From assembly GCA_025331445.1 (NCBI GenBank), contig JAIWNE010000011.1, positions 372,001 through 436,000 of the forward strand: DNA of 64,000 nucleotides, in the 5' to 3' direction. The DNA comes from Blakeslea trispora. Its lineage: Eukaryota > Mucoromycota > Mucoromycetes > Mucorales > Choanephoraceae. Every line of letters starts with the position of its first letter. The first letter of the stretch is position 1. Made by a program: the position numbers and the translations under genes. This document shows positions 45,711 through 56,705 of this stretch, in pieces. The notes under the pieces are model-generated. The model did no database searches. It had not been told where the DNA came from and saw only the letters and a program-made list of their open reading frames with translations.

Positions 45711-47528
45711 TTACAATACGAGGTGGGCAAGTGGTATTCTATAGAGTCTGCTGATACCCCAACCACTCAATTGTAACTTCTTAAGTGACTTGCACCTAAC
45801 TTGAATAGTCAAGGTTTTTGCACTTGACACTTGTGTCCTGAAGACAGCAGCACTGATAATGTCCAAGGTATTGGTTGTAGCTCGGTAATAATGTTCGCCT
45901 TCTTTTGTGTTCAGTTTCATATAAAACTGAGTATGCAACTCCTCAGTTGCTTCATCAGACTTGAGCCAGAGAATATCAAGGGATGAATAAGGCATATCAA
46001 AAAAGAAATTAAGTCGTCTGTCCTTCTTCTTGCGACCATCCGGGTTCGTGTTTTTCCAGTTCTCGACCGTCAAGATCTTCAATTCCGGTAGACGCACCGA
46101 GAGTTGGTAAAAGATAGGGCCATAGATGAGACAGTCCTTGAGCTTCAACTGTCGAATAGAGCGATTGATAGCTGCTTGTTCTCGACAATAGATCAACACC
46201 ATCTTCTCGAGTGTGAGTTGCATCAGGTCTGTACAGGATTCAAAAAGACGATCCAGATAGGCACCCGCAACGAGCTGATTGAAATCGCTTTGCAGATACA
46301 CGCGCCCCGGGTAAGACTCACCCTCATTGGTGATCAACAACTTGTGTAAGTGGCTCCCACCCTGATCCAGTACGTTCAAAAAGGGCAGAGAGACATCGCC
46401 TGTCACACAATGAAGATCAAGGAATCGAAACTGATCGACTGCCTTTAATGCGATATAGGTAAATGCCAAACCATCTGTATAGTCATGAATCGTCAATGGA
46501 ATCCTCAACTCTAGATCCGAAAGATGGGCTGCTAAGTGCTGTACAACATCGCCCATGTTTTGAGCAAACAGATTGTCGACTGTCATAAAGGGCCTTTCTT
46601 TGACATAGTTGCAGAATCGATCCAGAAAACCAGCTGAATAGATAGGCGCCTGTGTCACCAAATCAAGCAAGGGTACATCTTCATACCTGTCATTGATATG
46701 TAATACCTTAAGACGAGCGAATTTTTTCATGATATAGTCAATAGCGTTTTCAGTATGAATGACTTGTTTTGCATTTAGCTTGGTGATCTTGGTGTTGACC
46801 TGAACCTCTTCAAGATCGTCATCCAGTACAGGCTGATTGGCTGTTAAGGGGTAAAGGGTGAGGTTTAGTTCTTGTAAGGTGCGACAGCTATCGATCATCT
46901 GATCAAACTGAGTGATGCCTTTGTCTGAATGAAGCAAAATATTCAGCTCTCTCAAATGTTCGAAATTCTTTATGTTCTTCAACATATCAGCATAGATCTC
47001 AGGTTGAGCCTTGTTGGGACCATACATGGTTTGATCACCAATCGTCAAATAGGTGACTTTGTCCTGCATGGTGTTGATGATGGCATTATAGCAAGCTATC
47101 TCTTCTGGCTTTGTGGGCGGGTTAATAGCACGCAATTTTTTCCAGTTGCCTTCATAGCGTTCTCGCAAGACCTGTTGGTAGAATGCAATACATGGTGGCA
47201 TCAACAAGATCACTTCGACATTAGGGCAGTATTTTGCCAGCATGGCAAATTCATTACGAGGATCCCAGTCTTCCATGGTCGTGCCGAAATTATTGCCCAA
47301 AAACAGATGTGTCACGTAGGTACCATACATTTTTGGTGAGGTACGAATAGTGCGAACAAAGGCATCGATGCTGGCAGGTGAAAGCAAGTTGACATGCTTA
47401 TGGCTTGTTTTGATAGATGATTTCTCCCAACTACGACAGGTGAATTGACATTGTATCACATCTTTCCTTTGTAAATGCTTGAGCACAGTTTCTAATATTT
47501 CTACTGGCAAGTTACTCCAGTTGGCCAT
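45711..47528 (-). CDS. F-box protein with leucine-rich-repeat-like region
   Basis: Probable substrate receptor of an SCF ubiquitin ligase. A single exon gives 605 residues. The F-box is at residues 3-45: NLPVEILETVLKHLQRKDVIQCQFTCRSWEKSS. The remainder has irregular leucine-rich segments typical of fungal F-box/LRR proteins, such as LRELNILLHSDKG, LQELNLTLYPL, LMQLTLEKMVLIY and LKKLQLSGWGI. The protein is a member of a family expanded in Mucorales; the target cannot be told. It is convergent with RPB5, with only 52 bases between stop codons. Confidence 0.85.
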   Translation of the reverse strand: MANWSNLPVEILETVLKHLQRKDVIQCQFTCRSWEKSSIKTSHKHVNLLSPASIDAFVRTIRTSPKMYGTYVTHLFLGNNFGTTMEDWDPRNEFAMLAKYCPNVEVILLMPPCIAFYQQVLRERYEGNWKKLRAINPPTKPEEIACYNAIINTMQDKVTYLTIGDQTMYGPNKAQPEIYADMLKNIKNFEHLRELNILLHSDKGITQFDQMIDSCRTLQELNLTLYPLTANQPVLDDDLEEVQVNTKITKLNAKQVIHTENAIDYIMKKFARLKVLHINDRYEDVPLLDLVTQAPIYSAGFLDRFCNYVKERPFMTVDNLFAQNMGDVVQHLAAHLSDLELRIPLTIHDYTDGLAFTYIALKAVDQFRFLDLHCVTGDVSLPFLNVLDQGGSHLHKLLITNEGESYPGRVYLQSDFNQLVAGAYLDRLFESCTDLMQLTLEKMVLIYCREQAAINRSIRQLKLKDCLIYGPIFYQLSVRLPELKILTVENWKNTNPDGRKKKDRRLNFFFDMPYSSLDILWLKSDEATEELHTQFYMKLNTKEGEHYYRATTNTLDIISAAVFRTQVSSAKTLTIQVRCKSLKKLQLSGWGISRLYRIPLAHLVL

Positions 47529-50178
47529 CTTGATTTATACAAGAAAAAATAAAGAAAGAAAAAACAAAGGTGTAACAGTTTTTTTTTTTCTTTTTTCAAT
47601 ACTATTGAATCTCCCCCCACCCCTAATTGTATCCTGAAGGACATTTCTTTATTTGAGTTATCGGTGTTTCCACTGTCTTATGAAGAAGAAATCAACAAGG
47701 ACTGCTTTTTTAGTGCTTGTTCTCTCTCACATTAGACAACTTGGGTATGTTGTATTTGGCCTAAGCAAAGTGATGCTTATCACAACTGACATAACGAGAA
47801 GATTAAAGAGAGAGAGGTGATGAGTTATGAAACAACCCTGACAATCGGACACACAAAAGCTTAAGAGAGATAAAGTTAGACTAACACTACGTTCACTCAC
47901 TTGTTTCACCCGCTACACACACCGCTTTCTGACGTTACCCACTCCTTCATTTTCAGTTAATAGCCATAAGAGTCATCAATCTCAGATTTCTCTAGAGGTA
48001 TAACTCAATTCATGTTACTGCTTTGCATGTTCAATGGCTATGATAGTTGAAGGCTTTTTTTTTTGTTTTATTTTACTAAATGCCATGGTTGTTTTTAAAT
48101 CGACGCATTCAATCGAAACTAAGTGAATACTTTTATAGTGACTTTCTAACCAAAGATGAAGAAGATGGGTTGCGTATTTCCAACAGTCAAACATGAACCA
48201 AAAAGGTTTTTTTTTAAAAAAGTTGTGTGGATCATTCGGTTTCAATACTCATCGAGTTCTTTAAGAAAGACTTAACCTTTCCCCCCTCATTTTTCTTAAT
48301 CAAATGGCACTATCCTTAAGAAGTTGACCATTCAATCCAGAAAGAGAGAGAATCACACTATATCCTTTCCCCCATTCATATTTTCATTTTCTTTAAATTG
48401 CGCCCATCACATACAGCTAGGTTATCCTGCCCACGCAGTCTAGCCCTAACTATATGATCCTCGGGAGGATCCCTGCTCAAAAGGAGCCTTCCACCATCAC
48501 ATCTTTGGTTATAATTACATGCCATAGCGCTTCGTGGGAAGAAAACTAGGCAAGTCGCCAAGAGCGAACCATAACTCATTATGTTAGAAGATCAGGTGTA
48601 TCTCTACCTAATGAACAAACTTACTCAAGCATAAAGCCGAGTTCAACCCGTCAGCACGCTTGCTCGTAGACAGAACGCACCTAAGAGTTAGGATAAAGAA
48701 ACAGAAAAACAAGAGAGAAAACGACCCTTTATATACCTTTTTGACAGCCTACTATCACATGATATTTTTGACTGCTAAAATAAATTTTTGTTTTCAATAA
48801 CAGTCCCAATGTTGTCACGTATACACGCACGACAAAGCTGAGTTTGCTCCTTATCTTTTTTTCTCCCATAGGAAGATAAGAACAGAGAGAAAGAGAGAAG
48901 ATATAAAGTAAAAGAAGTAAAGAAGTGCAAAGACTACTTTACTCGTTTATGCCGCCAATAAGCTTTTGTTAACAACTCCTCTACAATTAGTGTGATACAT
49001 GGCCAATATCCGAAATATGCGGAGCAGTGCTGGGTTTCACTGTATGACAAAAAAAATCACACTTCAATAAAGTGGTATGTCCTTCATTCCTACTATGCGT
49101 TGTAATGCTGCTCATGACATCGATTATTCTATCGCAACTTATTTACCATATGCTTTCACTTATCACCAGTAAATTGCTTTAGATGTCTTAGTTAGTCTCA
49201 GTTGCTGAGAAACAACTTCTTTTTTTAAAAAAGACTCGAAATAGCTAAAGTCCTTTTTCAGAGCTGTAAATCATCAAAGAAAATGAGACGGTTTGCGTAG
49301 ATATCTTGAGCCTAAAATTGATTGTTGATTATCCGCTTCTTTCTAACAACACATATCAACAACTAGAAAAACCCAAATAAACCATGAAATGTGAATGGAA
49401 TGATCAAAACTAGTGTTCCATTTGTTACAGCATATCACATAAAGGTTAAATAAACTTCATTGCTCAGTTACCTCTGATTTTCTCTCTCTTTCTCTCTCTT
49501 TCTCTCTCTCTTATTCTTTTATTTTGGCTGTTACTAATAGTCAGCCTTATGAAAGCTCAGGAAAGGAATGCCGATCAAACCATAGGATAGGGTAATTCCA
49601 ACCATGGCATCTGTTCTTGCTAAAATGGCTATTTCACTTCATTATACAAATATCTTTAGCATCTTTTCAGACAATGAAATTGGCCACTTCAATTTGACAC
49701 TGCATGAATGGAATTACTGCTGTATGTAGCCTTCATTTACTCATGACGAACAATCACAAATGCAATGCAAAGAGAAATTCAAGGTACTAAAATTGGCTGA
49801 AATACCATGTTTTGTCGTTGTTGTTGTAATCAAATACGATGCCCATATAGGACAATATGAAAACAGCTTATTGTCGTATCGATGTTACGTTCTCTTCTAT
49901 CGAATGACTGATTTAAATGCTTAATAAATGAATGGCTTTGACAAGGTTTAGATGACTCGAGAATGAAGAAAATCTAAGGTTAAAGTGTTGGGGAATATAT
50001 AAATATGTTCAAGCTACAAGATAAAGGTAAGAGAGTGACTGTTTTAGTGGTTGCACTGAATCAAGAGATGCCTCCTAAAATATGCCCTGAATGTTTAACG
50101 TGTAACCTATTTTGTCTTTTTGTTTTTCTAAAAAAAAATAGTTCGACAGACAGGTTCTTAAGACGCGACTTTGACATT
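47529..50178. other. Gene-poor region with a compositionally distinct block
   Basis: About 2.65 kb without a supported protein gene. Most is AT-rich with T-runs. The part at 48390-48700 is less AT-biased and lacks homopolymers, and is listed separately. Near 49480-49515 there is a CT/T microsatellite-like stretch. The short frame at 50005 may belong to a 5' leader exon of ALG8, since GGTAAG follows it. Confidence 0.4.
48395..48705 (-). ncRNA. Candidate structured non-coding RNA
   Basis: About 300 bases that stand out by balanced base composition and lack of homopolymers in AT-rich surroundings. On the minus strand a good TATA box (GGTATATAAAGGG, about 48745-48730) lies roughly 25-30 bases before the proposed start. 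The segment has self-complementary pieces, such as GATCCTC/GAGGATC with a two-base loop near 48460-48475, and GGCTC-CTTTT-GAGC. No long open frame is convincing on either strand. I compared it by memory with spliceosomal RNAs, U3, SRP RNA and RNase P/MRP without finding a match. It could equally be a regulatory island. Confidence 0.25.
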
Positions 50179-52215
50179 ATGCGACATTTGTTGATCATCA
50201 GTACCTTTATCAAGCTTTTACTGATACCTGCTTAGTAAAAAGAAAAAAAAACGAGAGCTTTATGTCTCCTTCTATTTCAGTGACCAACCTTTTCTTTTTT
50301 TTTTTCTTTTTTTTTTTTTTTTTTACTTTGGTTGGCAATAGTCGTTCAACAGACTTTGAGGTTCATCGAAATTGGCTGGCTATCACACATAGCTTACCTA
50401 TCAGCAAATGGTATATTGAAGTAAAGGTTTCATCATACACGATGCATGTATAGGATGGTTAAATGTCCTTTTTTCTTTAAAGAATACATCAGAATGGACT
50501 TTAGATTATCCACCATTTTTTGCATGGTTTGAAAAGTGTCTTGCTTTATTTGGTGCCTTGGTAGATCCAGATATGGTCAAGGTAGAGAACCTTGGCTATG
50601 AAAGTACAGAGACTGTTCTGTTTCAACGTCTTACTGTCATTGTTACCGAACTCGTTCTCTATTGGGCATTGATGCGGTAACATAGTGCTTCTGATCTATC
50701 TCAACATAATGATAATAACGAATTTTCTTCCTTTTAGATATACTAAACATTTCGGTGACAAATATGTCAATTGGATGATAGCTGGATCATTGTTTATGCA
50801 TCCCGGTTTGATTATTGTAGATCATATTCACTTTCAGTATAATGGTTTATTGTATGGTATCTTGATCTTATCCATTGTAGAAGCCAAAAGGGTAAAGAAA
50901 AAGGAAACAAAGTCAAGCAAGACGCTAATTCATTCTCTAAAGAACAATCTATTGGTCTCTGGTGCTATCTTTGCTATCTTGCTTAATTTCAAGCACATCT
51001 ATCTTTACTTGGCACCTGCTTATTTTGTCTATCTACTGAAAACGTACTGCTTTGTCTCTGACACAGACAAGAAATGTAAGTCGAGTTTATTGGTCATAAA
51101 CACATCATCTAAGCCCCCCCCTTAAGACACTTCATTTTCTCTTTGGAGATTAATGACTTTAGGCAGTACAGTGATCATGATCTTTGCCATCTCATTCACT
51201 CCTTTTATCTATCTTGGCCAGTTACCTAACCTACTCAGCCGCCTTTTCCCTTTCACAAGAGGTCTCTGTCATGCCTATTGGGCTCCCAACTTTTGGGCAC
51301 TTTATGCTGGTCTGGATCGGTTCTTGATTATCTTGGCAAAACGATTTCCATGGGATTATGATCAAGAGGCTGTGACTTCAATGACAAGAGGGTATGTGGG
51401 CGATACTCAATTTGGTGTCTTGCCCACTGTAGAAGCCATTCATACTTTGCTTCTGACTGTCTTTGTTCAGCTGGTAATTCATGATTCACTAGAGACATAT
51501 ATATGACTTTTCCTTTTTTGTTCTAATGATGACAATAGATAGTGTTGCAAAAATTATGGAGAAAGCCTACATTTGACAACTTTTTGACTTCCTTGACTCT
51601 TTGCGGTTTTGCATCCTATCTATTTGGCTGGCATGTTCATGAAAAGGCCATCATGATTGTATTGATGCCTTATGGGTAAGTTTTTTTTTCTATGAGTGTC
51701 ACTTGTTTCTCACCCATAAAGACTAGATTAATGGCAGCAAACAGTCAAATCAATTTACGTATCTTTGTTGTCTTGAGTTTGGCTGGTATTTTCTCACTCT
51801 ATCCTTTACTTTTCCATTCGACAGGTAACTTTTTTTTTCTCAAATTGTTTATAATGTCTATATTGATGTGAATATTTTATAGAAACGCCTATTAAAATCG
51901 CAACTACTTTACTCTGGTTTTGTGCCACTTTACCTGGCTTGGCCTACAGTGTGAAAACGTAAGTGGTTTCCTTTTCTAGATACCTATATGCTTACTTTCT
52001 TAAACAGGCCATTAAGACATCTTTTGTCTACTATGGAACTCTATTATCTGATTGGCTTCTTCTTTTTGCAAGCTTATACAGGATGTGTTCATGATCTCTT
52101 GTTTGGTCAAGAGCGTTTACAGTTCTTACCATTGATGATGACAAGTGTTTATTGTGCTGTTGGTATTGTTTATGGTTGGACATTATTTATGTGGGATTAT
52201 CTGTGTACACCATAA
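50179..52215 (+). CDS. ALG8: Dolichyl-P-Glc:Glc1Man9GlcNAc2-PP-dolichol alpha-1,3-glucosyltransferase
   Basis: Adds the second glucose to the lipid-linked oligosaccharide in the ER lumen for N-glycosylation. Nine exons close in frame: 50179-50234, 50342-50420, 50483-50676, 50738-51075, 51163-51473, 51539-51675, 51727-51824, 51883-51958 and 52008-52215, for 498 residues. Family motifs: [19 protein letters not shown] near the N-terminus, [51 protein letters not shown] and [23 protein letters not shown] distinguishes ALG8 from ALG6. Many hydrophobic helices fit a multi-spanning ER protein. It is convergent with PalC, with 36 bases between stops. A non-coding first exon near 50005 is possible. 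Confidence 0.93.
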
Positions 52216-52251
52216 AACAAGAGAGAGAGAATTCTTTTTTCTTTATTATTA

Positions 52252-53751
52252 TTAAAAATATCGACCTTCTAATAAATAAGATTTCTGATCTTTTTGAATA
52301 AAAGGGCCAAATACTGGATTAGGCAGATGGTATTGTTTTAACTCTAAAACACCTCTTCCACCCGGTATCAACTTTTGAAGCTCTTGTCTTGAAGGTACAG
52401 CATCATAAGATACCTAAAAAAAAAAGAGAGGGATTGTCAATAGGTGTAGTTGTATGCATGTCTTGTCATCTTTACTGTATCATTAATCATTGTATATTTC
52501 GAGAGCAGTTCAGCTACAGCTTCTTCTTCCTTGGCAGCTCTTGCAGCTACAGTAGATTTACGAAGATGTGCTTTGGATTGCTGAATCGAACGTAAATCTG
52601 TCTTACAATCTCTTGCAAATCCAACAGCCTGACCCATTTTACTTTATAAATGGATGAATAACAAGTATCATAAGAACATACGCTGCTTCTTTTTTTTACC
52701 TATTGTCATTAGCATCAATAGCTAAATATTTCTTGGCCATCGCCTTCCAAATCAAAATGAGTCAAAGTACAAAAGAAGCATTCATTTCCTTTTCTCACCT
52801 TGTAAAACAAAGTTCCATTTGACAAGTATCTCTTCAAATCAGTCGATACTTCTTGTGTGCCTTTGATAGAGGAGATCAGTCCAAAAGCCATTTCGTATTG
52901 CCCTGCGATACCCATATATAACTTGGCAATTAACGATTTAGAAATACTGCCTGCAGATAATGCTTTGTGAATTGCAATCGATTGAGCATCTGCTAAAGTC
53001 ATTCTATAGAACTCCATCAATGTCATCGTCACACAGCTCTTGTTTAAAGGGGGGGAAACTTACTTTGAAAGGGCAATAGGAAAATCACGAATAGTTTCAA
53101 TTGGTCGATTGGAAGGTGATTGTTTCCAAAGAGGAATCACATCATTCGCAACAAAATAAAAGACACCTGCAGCTGTGTTTAGAGTATCGGCAGCCTTATT
53201 GTAATTTGGATTGGATTGACTTAAAAGATCGTTGGTGTATAATGAGAGAGCATAGGCATAGGTCATCAATACAAACACAAGTTCGTATTGAATATCAGAG
53301 CAAGTAATACGTGGTGCATTGCTACCCGTATGAATAATATGATCGCTTAATGTAGATCGCCAGGAGGTTTCTTTTGAAGTCTTAAAATCCAGTCTGTCTC
53401 TCTTTTTTCTTTTTTTTATTTACCTATCTCTTTTTCAATTGAAGTTCATTGGTTTCCAGGCAATTCACAATACTGACTAAATAGGGTAAATATTCCTCAA
53501 TTGTCTAGACATATATTTGCTCTATTCTTTTAGGGAAAATAAAAATAGAAAAAAGAAGGCCGGCTTACGTTAATGATAACTTGGTAGTCGCGCGTAGATT
53601 GAGTTTCTTTTTTGAGTTCTTTTAGTACTGTTCGAAGTCTGCCTCGTTGAGCTGTTGCATCGGATATCTCGGTTGAATAAGGCTCAGTTGTTTCCAGATA
53701 ATCGACAAAGGAAAGTGTGCCTGTAGTTGGTAATGAATAAGGATAACTCAT
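52252..53751 (-). CDS. palC: BRO1-domain protein, PalC-like (pH-response regulator)
   Basis: Likely the PalC component of the ambient-pH Rim/Pal pathway, linking the plasma-membrane receptor complex to ESCRT-III through a BRO1 domain. The start MSYPYSLPTTGTLSFVDYL matches the PalC N-terminus. Further blocks: TIEEYLPYLVSIVNCLETNE; SWRSTLSDHIIHTGSNAPRI; IQYELVFVLMTYAYALSLY; AAGVFYFVANDVIPLW; LADAQSIAIHKALSAGSISKSLIAKLY; ARDCKTDLRSIQQSKAHLRK; and MINDTVSYDAVPSRQELQKLIPGGR near the end. First exon 53751-53569. The second exon (starting at about 53506) runs into an in-frame TAG just before GTAAAT near 53425, so the join to the following exon (LDFKTSKETSW) is unresolved. Confidence 0.8.
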
Positions 53752-53825
53752 GTAGATAATAAAATAAAAAATAAAAGAAAGAGAGAGAGAGAGAAAATGC
53801 TCTTTTTTTTTATCTATTTTTTTTT

Positions 53826-54978
53826 TTATTTAGTGATACCATCCAAGACTCGATGCTTATGTAATAACTTTGCCAAGTCACAGAAAGCAGTGGTTGATAT
53901 ATCTTCAGGTCTTGCCTTGAAATCAACAATGGTCTCTATCTGATCTAACAAAGGTTGAATCTGTTCTATTTCTTTTGCTAAATGACGTGTAATATGTCCT
54001 ATCGTCTTTCTTCTCTTGGTAAAGTAATAACGAAGGATATCTTCTAAAGTATGATAGATGCCTATTTTATTATGTAAATACTAGGAATTTTTGCATAATT
54101 TTGCCTTTTTTTTTCTTTACCTGGCATCTGTTGCACATCTGCAAAAAAGGGCTTTGGTATCAATTGAACAACACTAGCATCTACTTTTGGTTTAGGTACA
54201 AAAACAGTAGCAGGAACATGATACACTTCTTTTACTTCACATAGACTTTGCGCCATCACAGCCAATCGACCACGCTTAGAAGTAGAGGCAGGTGCAACAA
54301 TTCTCTAAAAGTCTTTTAGAACAATGGACATGTATCTTCTTTCTAGTGTATTACCTGACCCACTTCTTTTTGAAACATCAGTGTCATCCAGACCGGACTA
54401 CCAAATCCAAACAAGCCAGTTTGACTTGCTTGTTGATGTAACCATTGAAGTAATAGAGGAGAAGCGACATTGAAGGGTAGATTGCCCATGATATGAGCAG
54501 GTGTAGCAGCAGAGGAAGTAGCTATCTTTTCAGTAATCTTTTGGTGATCTATGGTAAGCATATTGCCTTGAATCACTCGAAATCGATGGTTGGAAGCCTC
54601 GGACAATTGCTAATTTACTTTTTAAATCAATTGACACTCGAAAAAAAAAGTGTTTTGTCTTACAGAAAGTGTGGGTATAAAACGATCGTCCTTTTCAACT
54701 GCGATCACTGTTTGAACACCTGAATCCAATATGGATCGTGTCAATAAGCCAGGTCCAGGACCTACTTCAATAACAAATGGTGTTTCGGATGACATGTGGG
54801 TTGTTCGAACGATCTTGTCTAACCGCTTATAAGTCATGTGTTTGTTATTGTTGTTGCTGTTATGGTTACCTGTAATGTTCTTGTCAAGAATAAAATTTTG
54901 ACTCAATTGTGATCTAGCTGTTAGACCATAGAGTTTGATGAGCTCTCGTATTGAAGGTAATCGAGGTAAGGCACTCAT
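53826..54978 (-). CDS. Mitochondrial rRNA adenine dimethyltransferase (TFB1M-like)
   Basis: Methylates two adenines at the 3' end of small-subunit rRNA; mitochondrial members also resemble transcription factor B. It has at least four exons; the first spans 54978 to about 54665 and the last ends at 53826. Motifs in order: IRELIKLYGLTARSQLSQNFILDKN; the SAM-binding VIEVGPGPGLLTRSIL; AVEKDDRF; QGNMLTIDH; catalytic GNLPFNVASPLLLQWL; FQKEVGQRIVAPASTSKRGRLAVMAQ; and VPATVFVPKPKVDASVVQLIP. The C-terminal helical part (LRYYFTKRRKTIGHI) ends the protein. The early sequence matches mitochondrial TFB1M more than nucleolar Dim1. An Asn-rich insert (NHNSNNNNKH) follows the first motif. Confidence 0.9.
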
Positions 54979-55146
54979 GGAGAGATCTCGGTATTATTTT
55001 TTCGAAAAAGAAATTTTAAAGAGAGTCGAAATGGCTTTATCAAAAAAGTAAATAAATCAATCCAAATGATCCCTTATAACAAGTGTTGTTTTCTTTCTCT
55101 CTTTTCTCCTTTTTTTTGTTTTGTTTTCATCAGTCCCTATTCTATT

Positions 55147-56082
55147 ATGACTGAAATGAATTCCTATAACATGTCTCTACAGTAAGTGTGTTCAATATAC
55201 AAAATTCATCACATTCATTCTTCTTCAAAGTCAAGAGAAATCGCATGAGGTATTGATTTCTGAAGAAAATAACAAGGATAAGTTTGCCATCAAGAAGGAA
55301 GAAGAAGTATACGACATAAATAGTCCATTAGACAAACTGTTGGATGATGAAGACAGCCTTGTCAATCTTTCTTCACCCAGTGTTGAAGATTGGCAAAAGA
55401 CAGCGAATTCTTCCAATGCCTCTACTGACGATGGAAAATCCCTTTCCGAACAGCCCGATTCACTGACGGGATTTGCTCCCCAAGGCCTCAAGGACATGAA
55501 AGAAGAGATGACACAGGATCCTTTATCAGGTCATAATGCTAACTGTCATCCAACTAAGCCGACAGAGAAAGAAATTGAGACAACCAAGACGTCATCTGAA
55601 TCTATCAATTCTCACCAGATGGAGCATAGTCATCATATGTTGCCTTTGCGTCAAGACACTAAATTCAAAGTGTATCAGAAAACGACCTTTACGTTCTATC
55701 CTGCAAAATCGCATAGGTCCTCCAATCTCTCTTGTCGTCAGAGAATTAGCACACCTTTAGGCAATGACCAAATAACTCATACGAAAACAAATATATCTTT
55801 CCCCATCTATCACACTCATGTACCCACAGAATTTTCAAGACATAAAAACTCAGCCAAAGGGAGACATGACCAACAATCGAGCTTAAATGAACATTGGTAA
55901 GCAAGCAGTTGAATTAGCCCTCTTCTGCTCTAACCATTCCCCCTTTCTATGTATACAATAGGTCTGCTTTACGCACTTTTGTTCAGTTTCTTCTTGGTAC
56001 TATACTCACCATCATTGCTGGCTTGGGTATCATGGCCTTATACTATGTACTGGATGCACTTTTGTCTCATGATGACAATTAA
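55147..56082 (+). CDS. Tail-anchored acidic protein of unknown function
   Basis: No family recognised. Three exons close in frame: 55147-55181, 55231-55896 and 55962-56082, for 273 residues. The first 230 residues are polar and probably disordered, rich in Ser, Glu, Asp and Lys (SPLDKLLDDEDSLVNLSSPS; MEHSHHMLPLRQDTKFKVYQ). One strong hydrophobic helix lies near the C-terminus (TFVQFLLGTILTIIAGLGIMALYYVL), followed by a short charged tail HDDN, so it fits a tail-anchored membrane protein, whose class is inserted by the GET pathway. The neighbouring GET1 gene is 5 kb away and the proximity is probably chance. Confidence 0.65.
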
Positions 56083-56705
56083 TTCAAGAAAACATGTGTT
56101 TTGTAGCAGTTAACATCTTCACTTTGCTTATTCATCTCTCTGTACATTTTGTCTCTTATATTTGCTAAAACGAACAATAAAAACTTGCTTACTTCAACAT
56201 TGCTCAATTTAGCTGAATGCTTGTACCTCTAAAGATCAATGATACTAAAACAATGGAGAACCTAGTTATCTTTTGCCATTAAAAGTCGGATACGGTTACT
56301 AACTTTCTTTATTCATCTTCTTCAACCTTTGTTTGACCAAGAACAACAGAAGCAACATAACCTTGAGTTATTCTTTTAAGTTGGGATGATATAGACAATG
56401 TTTCTCTGTTTCTGTCTTGGCCCTACATAATATTCTTTTAACATTAACTGGTTGGATGGTTTTAGCAATAAGTTTTATCTTTATACTGAAGAAATAAATC
56501 AAAATGGTTTTTCTCAATACAAATGAAAGATCCATGTGTTGATATTCGTTGCAGGCAATTAGAAGATAGACGAACAAGTCTTTTGGGAGTTTGTGCTCTC
56601 TTTTTATGAGCCATTTTGTCTTTCAGTTTAAATCTGCGCTCAAGAACAAAAAATAGGGGCCATTCTGAAACTTTGACTTTTTCTTTTCTTTTACGCCCTA
56701 TTGTC
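56083..56705. other. Intergenic spacer before AP-3 delta
   Basis: About 620 bases on the same strand as both neighbours. A minus-strand frame at 56462-56851 overlaps the AP-3 start and looks spurious. No regulatory site was recognised. Confidence 0.4.

Noticed and set aside
48635..48655. GAGTTCAACCCG resembling a tRNA B box
   Set aside because: No matching A box or cloverleaf could be placed at the right distance.
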